A stretch of DNA of 64,000 nucleotides from Micromonosporaceae bacterium KJ-029 (GTDB taxonomy: Bacteria > Actinomycetota > Actinomycetes > Mycobacteriales > Micromonosporaceae), in the NCBI GenBank assembly GCA_005402585.1, contig BIFP01000068.1:186001-250000 (forward strand), written 5' to 3'. Shown piece after piece: positions 16,443 to 22,863 of this stretch (within the stretch, counting starts at the first letter, position 1; every line of letters begins with the position of its first letter). A program made the translations under genes and the position numbers. The notes beneath the pieces were generated by a model that ran no database searches, had not been told where the DNA came from, and saw nothing but the letters and a program-made list of their open reading frames with translations.

Positions 16443-16513
16443 GCCGCCACCTCGCTCCGCTCCGCGGCGGCGCGAGGCGCCCCGCTGCTGTGCTCAATGG
16501 TTCGCTCGCTCAC
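16439..16513 (-). repeat. Coupled mini-ORF cassette, family 2, copy A (paaA-paaB)
   Basis: A 24-codon frame (VSERTIEHSSGAPRAAAERS start) overlaps the paaA TGA and paaB GTG. An 18-base direct repeat containing GGTGGCGGCGTGAGCGA flanks it. Confidence 0.85.
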
Positions 16514-17565
16514 GCCGCCACCTTCTCCTTGTTCTTCTGCTTCGCCGCGTACGCCGCAGCGGCCTCGCGTACCCAGGCGCCCTCGGTGTGGGCGTGGCGC
16601 CGGTGCGCCATCCGCTCCCGGTTGCACGGCCCGTTGCCGGAGATCACCTGCATCAGCTCGGCGTAGTCGGGCTGGGTGAAGTCGTACGCCTGGCGCTCGT
16701 CGTTCCAGCGCAGGTCGGGGTCGGGAATGGTGAGCCCGAGCACCTCCGCCTGGCCGACGCACATGTCCACGAAGCGCTGGCGCAGCTCGTCGTTGGAGAA
16801 GCGCTTGATCTTCCAGGCCATCGACTGGGCGGAGTGGGTGGAGTCGCCGTCCGGCGGGCCGAACATCGCCAGCGACGGGTACCACCAGCGGTCCAGCGCG
16901 TCCTGGGCCATCGCCTTCTGCGCCGGGGTGCCGTGCGCGAGCACGTGCAGGATCTCGTAGCCCTGCCGCTGGTGGAACGACTCCTCCTTGCAGACCCGGA
17001 TCATGGCGCGGGCGTACGGGCCGTAGGAGCAGCGGCAGAGCGGGACCTGGTTCACGATCGCAGCGCCGTCGACCAGCCAACCGATGGCGCCGACGTCGGC
17101 CCAGGTCAGGGTGGGGTAGTTGAAGATCGAGCTGTACTTCTGCCGCCCGTTGAGCAGCAGGTCGACCAACTCGTCCCGGCTGATACCGAGGGTCTCGGCG
17201 GCGGCGTAGAGGTAAAGGCCGTGGCCGGCCTCGTCCTGCACCTTGGCCAGCAGGATCGCCTTGCGCTTGAGCGACGGGGCCCGGCTGATCCAGTTCCCTT
17301 CCGGCTGCATACCGATGATCTCGGAATGGGCGTGCTGGGCGATCTGCCGGATCAACGTCCGCCGGTACGCCTCGGGCATCCAGTCGCGCGGCTCGATTTT
17401 CTGGTCGGCGTCGATCACCTGCGCGAAGTACGCGGCCAGGTCCTCACCCGGACCGGCCGCACCGCGATCCCGCTCCGCGGCCGCACGCAGCGCCGCCTCT
17501 GCCGCCTCGACCTCACCGAGCAGGCCGCCGGGCGCGTCCTCGCCCGAGAAGTCATTGCCATACAT
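16510..17565 (-). CDS. paaA: Phenylacetyl-CoA epoxidase catalytic subunit PaaA
   Basis: The 351-residue di-iron oxygenase subunit converts phenylacetyl-CoA to its ring 1,2-epoxide. The ExxH iron-binding motifs are visible as DEAGH near residue 112 and EESFH near residue 195. DWMPEAYRRTLIRQIAQHAHSE near residue 65 is conserved. The first gene of paaABCDE, it starts with ATG at 17565. The C-terminus KVAA is encoded by the same GTGGCGGCGTGA that recurs at the end of the adjacent cassette. Confidence 0.95.
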   Translation of the reverse strand: MYGNDFSGEDAPGGLLGEVEAAEAALRAAAERDRGAAGPGEDLAAYFAQVIDADQKIEPRDWMPEAYRRTLIRQIAQHAHSEIIGMQPEGNWISRAPSLKRKAILLAKVQDEAGHGLYLYAAAETLGISRDELVDLLLNGRQKYSSIFNYPTLTWADVGAIGWLVDGAAIVNQVPLCRCSYGPYARAMIRVCKEESFHQRQGYEILHVLAHGTPAQKAMAQDALDRWWYPSLAMFGPPDGDSTHSAQSMAWKIKRFSNDELRQRFVDMCVGQAEVLGLTIPDPDLRWNDERQAYDFTQPDYAELMQVISGNGPCNRERMAHRRHAHTEGAWVREAAAAYAAKQKNKEKVAA

Positions 17566-17929
17566 GCACTAAGTGTTACAGCTGGCAATCCAAGACACCA
17601 GAGGGGTGTCATAGAAATGCGAGACTGCCCATCGTCACCGGCCGACCGCCCGTCGTAGTTCCCGCAGCTATGACGTACGTCACGAGCAGCTGACAAATCC
17701 TCGCAACGGCCGCATAGCGGTTTGTTATCCCACCTTCACGGCGAGTTGCCCGACGTCGGGACCTGGCATGACGCCGATCCGCACGTAGACTTCCCCCGTC
17801 ACACCGATCGACTGACGACGACCGCCAACTGGCAGGGGCTTCCTCCCCCCGGCCCCAGTGCGATCCGCAGCGGTCAGTCCTGGCAACCAGCCGGTCCCCC
17901 CGGCCCTCAGATCTGGAGCTCACCCGCTC
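17566..17929. promoter_or_regulatory. 364-base divergent promoter region between paaA and the hydrolase pair
   Basis: Two inverted repeats stand out. GACACC-N5-GGTGTC at 17594-17610 is 29-45 bases before the paaA ATG. The perfect 12-bp palindrome TGACGTACGTCA is at 17671-17682. Both are candidate operators for regulators of paa or of the divergent gene. I see no gene here. Confidence 0.45.
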
Positions 17930-18910
17930 ATGCGATCTCGCGTGATCATGGTGCTCGCCGTCACGGCGGTGCTGGTCGGCGGCGTCATGCTGGTGCCGGC
18001 CGCGTACGCCCGGCTTTCCGCCGGCCAGGCTGAGCAGAAGCCGGAGAGCGTCGCCGCGCCCACGCCCGTTCCACCGCCGCAGCCGACCCTGGCCGCCGGC
18101 CCGGTCTCGGTGAACTTCAAGGGCGACTTCTTCTCCTGGGCGCTGATGGACCGCGAGTCGGGCGAGATCTCCGGCTCGAAGAACATGAAGGAAACCAGCA
18201 CCACCGAGTCGATGATCAAGGCCTGGATCGTCGCCGACTACCTGCGCCAGCTCGGCGACAAGGAGCCGACGGCGGCGCTGAAGAAGGCGGCCAGCCTGGC
18301 CATCCGGGACAGTGACGACGACGCGGCCAACGTGGTCTACCGAGCCGCTGGCGGCTCGTACGCGGTGCCGGCCGGCGGGCAGCCTGGGCCGGTGATCAAG
18401 CGGGCGATCAGCACCTGCGACCTCACCGACACCAAGCGGGGCAACGTCGCGGGCTACGAGGGCTGGTGGAGCTTCACCCGGATGTCCCCCCGGGACGCGG
18501 TACGTCTCGGCGACTGCATCGCCGACGGCCGGGCCGCCGGCCCGAAGTGGACCAAGTGGGTGCTCACCGAGATGAGCAAGGTCCGCGGCAGCACCGCCGC
18601 CAAGGACCAGAACCCCCGTTCGGGCGGCGGTAAGTGGGGCATCATCGACGGCCTCCCCGAGTCGATCATCAGCCAGGGCCCGGTCAGCATCAAGAACGGC
18701 TGGACCCAGCTCTACTACGACGGCAACTGGCACGTGAACTGCCTCGCCGTGACCGAGAAGTGGAGCCTGGCAGTGATGCTGCGCTACCCGTTGAGCACCG
18801 GGCTCGACTACGGCTCCGACGTCTGCGCCAGTGTCGCGTCCCAACTGGTGACCCCGCAGCCCGGTGGCGCGCTCAAGGTGCCGGTGCAACCGGTAGGGAA
18901 GAAGGTCTGA
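17930..18910 (+). CDS. Secreted beta-lactamase-fold serine hydrolase-like protein, paralogue 1
   Basis: The 326-residue protein starts with an N-terminal membrane/signal segment and a Pro-rich linker. Its core resembles PF13354-type penicillin-interacting folds. STTESMIKAW gives a SxxK motif (SMIK), SDDDAAN can serve as the SxN-like region, and IKNGW replaces the usual KTG. Two cysteines (STCDL and GDCIADG) may form a disulfide. It overlaps its tandem paralogue by one base (TGATG). A D,D-peptidase or penicillin-binding role is plausible; activity is unproven because the KTG is KNG. Confidence 0.7.
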   Translation: MRSRVIMVLAVTAVLVGGVMLVPAAYARLSAGQAEQKPESVAAPTPVPPPQPTLAAGPVSVNFKGDFFSWALMDRESGEISGSKNMKETSTTESMIKAWIVADYLRQLGDKEPTAALKKAASLAIRDSDDDAANVVYRAAGGSYAVPAGGQPGPVIKRAISTCDLTDTKRGNVAGYEGWWSFTRMSPRDAVRLGDCIADGRAAGPKWTKWVLTEMSKVRGSTAAKDQNPRSGGGKWGIIDGLPESIISQGPVSIKNGWTQLYYDGNWHVNCLAVTEKWSLAVMLRYPLSTGLDYGSDVCASVASQLVTPQPGGALKVPVQPVGKKV

Positions 18911-19857
18911 TGGCCAGCAACCGCCGCAAACCGAAGGGTGAGACATCCCCGCTACGCTTCGTCGCCATCGCCGCCGTCCTGATCGGACTGGTCCTGGTGT
19001 CGCTGCGCCTGCTGCCCGGTTCGCCCTTCGAGTCCACCGCCGCCGCCGAGTGGGGCCGGCCCGAGTCGCCGGCGGCCCGCACGGGTACCTCCACCGATCG
19101 CAACTCCCGGCCGTCGTCGTCGCCCTCGCCCAGTCCGTCGCCGGAGCCCGAGCCGCTGCCGTTCGAGGCGAAGGACCTCGACCTGGACATCGACGGTTGG
19201 TACGGCTGGAGCGTGCTGGACCGGCGCTCGGGCGAGATCATCGGCTCGGACAACATGGACGAGACCAACACCACCGCGTCGCTGATCAAGTCCTGGGTGG
19301 TCGCCGACTACCTGCGCCGGACCGCTGACGCCGGGCAGACTCCGAGCGACGCGAAGCTCGGCGACCTCACGAAGATCATTCGAGACAGCGACAACACGCT
19401 CACCGAGCAGCTCTACACCCAGATCGGCCGGTCCGCCTCGATCAAGCGGCTGCTGTCGACCTGCGACCTGACCGACAGCAAGGTCGCCAGCGACCTCGGT
19501 TGGAGCCGTACCGAGCTGTCTCCTCGGGACACCGCCCGGCTTGGTAACTGCATCGCCGACGGCCGGGCCGCCGGCCCGAAGTGGACCAAGTGGCTGCTCA
19601 ACGAGATGCGCCTGGTACGCGGAGCGGGTGACTTCGGCATCCGCAAGGCGTTCCCGGACGCCGAGTCCAAGAAGATCGCCATCAAGAACGGCTGGGTCGA
19701 CCGGACCCGGGAGCAGGAGATCCACGTCAACTGCCTGGCGATCGGCGACACCTGGACGATGGGCGTGATGCTCCGCTACCCCATCAACAAGGGCTACGAG
19801 TACGGCATGGACAACTGCCAGAAAATCACCGAAGCCCTCCTCACCCCAACCCCCTGA
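18910..19857 (+). CDS. Secreted beta-lactamase-fold serine hydrolase-like protein, paralogue 2
   Basis: This 315-residue paralogue shares the same blocks: SLIK (SxxK), IRDSDNTLTEQLY (SDN), GPKWTKW and IKNGW. It has an N-terminal basic segment, one membrane helix and a Ser/Pro linker, then a folded domain from about residue 85. The ATG overlaps the previous stop as TGATG and GAAGG lies upstream, so the two are an operon. The pair probably arose by tandem duplication. The second copy keeps a better SDN motif than the first, suggesting divergence of function. Confidence 0.7.
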   Translation: MASNRRKPKGETSPLRFVAIAAVLIGLVLVSLRLLPGSPFESTAAAEWGRPESPAARTGTSTDRNSRPSSSPSPSPSPEPEPLPFEAKDLDLDIDGWYGWSVLDRRSGEIIGSDNMDETNTTASLIKSWVVADYLRRTADAGQTPSDAKLGDLTKIIRDSDNTLTEQLYTQIGRSASIKRLLSTCDLTDSKVASDLGWSRTELSPRDTARLGNCIADGRAAGPKWTKWLLNEMRLVRGAGDFGIRKAFPDAESKKIAIKNGWVDRTREQEIHVNCLAIGDTWTMGVMLRYPINKGYEYGMDNCQKITEALLTPTP

Positions 19858-19921
19858 CCCCCGCGCGCACCCAACAACCTGCGGCGATCGAGTGGGGCGG
19901 GCGGGGAGGCAGGGGTGGGGA

Positions 19922-20773
19922 TCAGCGGGTGAAGAAGGTGGGGCCGTCCGGGGGAAGAGCGGGGGCTTCGCCTAGTGCGGTGGCGCGGCGGGCGAACTCC
20001 CGGAGGCCGGCGACCTGACGGTCGCCGAGTGAGAAGTCCAGGGCCCGGAAGTAGGAAGCCAGGGTGGCCGCGTCGAACGGCTCCCAGCGGGCCGCCGACT
20101 CGGCGACCTGGTCCAGTTCGGCCAGGCACAGGTCACGCGAGCGCAGGAACGCCTCGTGCACCTCCTTGACCAGGCCGGGGTGGGCGGCGGCGAAGTCCCG
20201 GCGGACCGCCCAGACGGCGAAGACCATCGGCAGGCCGGTCCACTCCTGCCAGGCCAGCCCCAGGTCGGTCACCTCCAGCCCGCGACGCGGCGCCTCGTAG
20301 AGGGCGCGCAGGGCCACGTCGCCGATGAGTACCCCGGCGTCCGCCTCCAGCAGCATCTGGGTCAGGTCCGGCGGGCAGCGGAAGTACTCCGGCTGGACCC
20401 CGTACCGCTCCCGCAGCAGGAGTTGGGCGAGCAGCACCCCGGTCCGCGAGGTGGAGCCGAGCGCGACCCGGGCACCGTCGAGTTCGGCCAGCGGCCGGGT
20501 GCTGACCAGGTTCACCGAGAGCACCCGGCCGTCGCTGCCGACGGCGAGGTCGGGCAGGAGCAGCAGTTCGTCGGCGTGCCGCAGGTACTCGACGTGGGAG
20601 ATCGGCCCGATGTCCAGGTCACCGGCGACCAGCGCGGCACTGAGCCGGTCCGGCGAGTCCTTGTGCAGGTCGACGTCGAGCAACGCGCCGGAGCGCATCA
20701 GCCCCCAGTAGATCGGCAGGCAGTTGAGGAACTGGATGTGCCCGACCCTGGGGCGGGCGACGCGGTCGACCAT
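19922..20773 (-). CDS. mqnA: Chorismate dehydratase
   Basis: MqnA (283 residues) makes 3-enolpyruvylbenzoate from chorismate, the first futalosine-pathway step. The periplasmic-binding-like fold shows VGHIQFLNCLPIYWGL at the start, then DIGPISHVEYLRH and ALGSTSRTGVLLAQLLL. The C-terminal region ASYFRALDFSLGDRQVAGLREFA is typical. The ATG is preceded at six bases by TACGGT, a leaderless -10. It stands alone between the hydrolase pair and an MFS gene. Confidence 0.93.
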   Translation of the reverse strand: MVDRVARPRVGHIQFLNCLPIYWGLMRSGALLDVDLHKDSPDRLSAALVAGDLDIGPISHVEYLRHADELLLLPDLAVGSDGRVLSVNLVSTRPLAELDGARVALGSTSRTGVLLAQLLLRERYGVQPEYFRCPPDLTQMLLEADAGVLIGDVALRALYEAPRRGLEVTDLGLAWQEWTGLPMVFAVWAVRRDFAAAHPGLVKEVHEAFLRSRDLCLAELDQVAESAARWEPFDAATLASYFRALDFSLGDRQVAGLREFARRATALGEAPALPPDGPTFFTR

Positions 20774-20779
20774 GCCCTG

Positions 20780-20785
20780 ACCGTA
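20780..20785 (-). promoter_or_regulatory. -10 box of leaderless mqnA promoter
   Basis: TACGGT on the minus strand lies six bases before the mqnA ATG, with no Shine-Dalgarno between. Confidence 0.5.
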
Positions 20786-20806
20786 TCCTCGCCGCCCCCA
20801 GCCTGC

Positions 20807-22066
20807 TCAGCGGGCCGGCACCGGAGTGGCCAACTCCGCATCCGCCGTGACGCGGGCCCGCTCGGCCCGGACGGCCCGCCGGACCGGCCGGACGAATCCG
20901 AGCAGCACCAGCAACCCGGCCACCCCACAGCCGACGATCAGCGGACGCGGCTCGGTCACCTCCAGCAGCAGGCCGCCGACCAGGTAGCCGACCATCGCCG
21001 CGCCCTGCACCGCGGCGCCCATGGCGGCGAAGGCCCGCCCGCGGACGGCCTCCGGCACCCGACGGGCCAGCACCACGTTGTTGAAGACGTTGTCGCCACC
21101 GTTGCAGAGGCCGCCGACGAGCCAGATCGGCACCAGCAGCAGCGCCGCGGGCACGGTCACCGAGACCAGCACCATCAGGCAGCAGCCGCCCAGCAGGAGC
21201 AGACCGCACTGGACCAGGGCGCCGTCGTCGGCGAAGCGTCGGGCCAGCCGGGCGAAGATCCAGGCACCGCAGAGGACGCCGAGGGTCCATGCCCCGGTCA
21301 CCAGGCCGTAGACGGAGGCGGAGGCGCCGAGCGTCTCCCGTACGTAGAAGACCTCGATGACGTTGATCGCGCCGACCGCGCCGACCACGCCGGCCAGGGT
21401 GGCCACCATCGCGACCAGGAGTGGGTCTCGGCGCAGTCGCCAGTTCGCCACCGCGGCGGCGTCGCCGGTCCCCGCCGGCACGGCACGCCGCACGCCGCCC
21501 CGACGGGTACGGATCAGCAGCCCGGCCAGGACGAGCGCGAGGTAGCTGACCGCGCCGATCTGCAACGGGATCCGGGTGCCGAACCCGCCGACCAGGAATC
21601 CGGCCAGCGCCGGGCCGGCGAGCACCCCGAGCATGCCGGCGGTCTGGTTGAGCGCGGTGGCCCGGGGCAGGTCGGCGGGGCGCACCATCGCGGGCACGAG
21701 GGCGGACAGCACCGGCTGGGTGACCGCCAGGCCGGAGGCGAGCAGCGCCACCAGGCAGACGACGAGCAGCGGGTGGCCGGCGTACGCCAGCCCGAGGCAG
21801 ATCACCGACTGGGCCAGGCCGGCGCCGATCAGCAGTTTGCGGCTGTCCACCCGGTCGGCCAGCCGCCCCGTCAGCGGGGCGAGCACCACCAGCGGCAGGG
21901 TGGCCGCCAGCAGCACCCCGGCGACCGCACTGCCACCGGCTCCGGATGTCTGGAGCGCCAGCGTCAGCGTGGTGGCGGCCAGGAAGTCGCCGCAGGTGGC
22001 GACCGCTCGGGCCGCGGTGGCGAGGCCGACGTCCGACCAGCGCGACGAACCCGATGTGAAGGACAT
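20807..22066 (-). CDS. MFS transporter
   Basis: This 419-residue protein has about twelve hydrophobic helices. GRLADRVDSRKLL is the loop-2 motif of the major facilitator superfamily. It resembles MFS_3-type drug exporters (phrases PALAGFLVG and GDNVFNNVVLARRVPE). The ATG at 22066 has TACTTT six bases upstream and probably gives a leaderless transcript. An ArsR-family regulator lies immediately upstream on the same strand. An inverted repeat spans the start codon, so repression by that regulator is likely. The substrate is unknown. Confidence 0.85.
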   Translation of the reverse strand: MSFTSGSSRWSDVGLATAARAVATCGDFLAATTLTLALQTSGAGGSAVAGVLLAATLPLVVLAPLTGRLADRVDSRKLLIGAGLAQSVICLGLAYAGHPLLVVCLVALLASGLAVTQPVLSALVPAMVRPADLPRATALNQTAGMLGVLAGPALAGFLVGGFGTRIPLQIGAVSYLALVLAGLLIRTRRGGVRRAVPAGTGDAAAVANWRLRRDPLLVAMVATLAGVVGAVGAINVIEVFYVRETLGASASVYGLVTGAWTLGVLCGAWIFARLARRFADDGALVQCGLLLLGGCCLMVLVSVTVPAALLLVPIWLVGGLCNGGDNVFNNVVLARRVPEAVRGRAFAAMGAAVQGAAMVGYLVGGLLLEVTEPRPLIVGCGVAGLLVLLGFVRPVRRAVRAERARVTADAELATPVPAR

Positions 22067-22090
22067 ACTTCGAAAGTAACGCTTCACATC
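22053..22090 (-). promoter_or_regulatory. Inverted-repeat operator over the MFS start
   Basis: GATGTGAAG at 22053-22061 and CTTCACATC at 22082-22090 form perfect 9-bp arms around 20 bases. The spacer holds the TACTTT -10 box (22078-22073) and the ATG. Position and the adjacent ArsR gene point to a repressor site. Confidence 0.6.
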
Positions 22091-22106
22091 TGGTCGACAC
22101 AAGCCC

Positions 22107-22688
22107 TCAGTCCAGCGGCAGCGCCTTGTACTGGATCGCCACCCGACGGGCACCCGGCGGCGGATCAGGCCGGCTGCGCTTGCGGTACGGCCGCAGCAGG
22201 CCCAGCACCGCCTCGTTCAACTCCGCCAACTCCTCGGCGGTGAGCAGCAGCATCGAATCGGTGAGCAGGGCGTTCCGGTACCACTCCTCCGGCTCGTCCG
22301 GCGCCCGCCGCAGCCAGTCGCGGCTGCGCTCCAACTCCCGGGCGAGGAACACCTCCACCAGGGTCCGCTCGGCGTCGCGTACCGACGGGTCGGCATCGCG
22401 CCCCGCGTCGATCGACCAGGACCGCATCGTGCCGCGCCACAGCCGCTCGCGGGCGTCGCCCCGGCTCGGCGCCTCCTCCACCAGCCCGTACCGGGCCAGC
22501 GCCCGCAGGTGGTAGCTGGTCGCGCTCGGGGACAGGCCCACCACCTCGGCGCATTCGGTGGCGGTCACCCCGCCTTCGATCGACGCGAGATGTTCCATGA
22601 TCGCGAGCCGGGCCGGGTGGGCGAGCGCCCGCAGCGTCTGCGGATCGCTGATCGTCACCCGGGGCGGCTCGGGGTGCGCCTCCGTCAT
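22107..22688 (-). CDS. ArsR-family winged-helix regulator
   Basis: This 193-residue regulator has an HTH_20-type domain at residues 12-90 (LRALAHPARLAIMEHLASIEG, ATECAEVVGLSPSATSYHLRAL). A helical C-terminal half follows. No metal-binding ELCVCDL box is visible, so it is not a classic arsenic sensor. It lies 40 bases upstream of the MFS gene and probably controls it through the inverted repeat there. The ATG at 22688 has GGAGG only one base upstream, too close to act as a normal site. Confidence 0.82.
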   Translation of the reverse strand: MTEAHPEPPRVTISDPQTLRALAHPARLAIMEHLASIEGGVTATECAEVVGLSPSATSYHLRALARYGLVEEAPSRGDARERLWRGTMRSWSIDAGRDADPSVRDAERTLVEVFLARELERSRDWLRRAPDEPEEWYRNALLTDSMLLLTAEELAELNEAVLGLLRPYRKRSRPDPPPGARRVAIQYKALPLD

Positions 22689-22722
22689 GCCTCCATGATC
22701 CCCCTGCGGCGGGAAAATTCGA

Positions 22723-22750
22723 TTGCCGCGGGCGTATCGGGGGGTAGGCT
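22723..22750 (+). promoter_or_regulatory. Promoter of the HelR-like gene
   Basis: TTGCCG (22723-22728) and TAGGCT (22745-22750) are separated by 16 bases, fitting a housekeeping sigma promoter. It implies a leader of about 105 bases before the helicase. Confidence 0.5.
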
Positions 22751-22773
22751 TTCCGTTCCGCCCGACGGCCGCG

Positions 22774-22863
22774 GTGAGTAGCACCGCAGCGGACGTCCCG
22801 CGCCGACCCGTCAAGTCGGAAACGCGAGCGGCTGCCTTTCTCCCCGTGTCAAGGAGTAGGTGA
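22774..22863 (+). CDS. Possible leader peptide upstream of the HelR-like gene
   Basis: A GTG at 22774 opens a 29-codon frame beginning VSSTAADVPRRPVKS. It ends with TGA directly against the helicase ATG (TGAATG). It lies inside the predicted leader and contains the helicase Shine-Dalgarno AAGGAG. It could be a regulatory leader peptide or chance; only position and frame support it. Confidence 0.3.
   Translation: MSSTAADVPRRPVKSETRAAAFLPVSRSR

Noticed and set aside
22689..22863. Rifamycin-associated promoter element upstream of the HelR-like gene
   Set aside because: I looked for the GGGGCTTGC-type palindrome as I recall it and did not see it.
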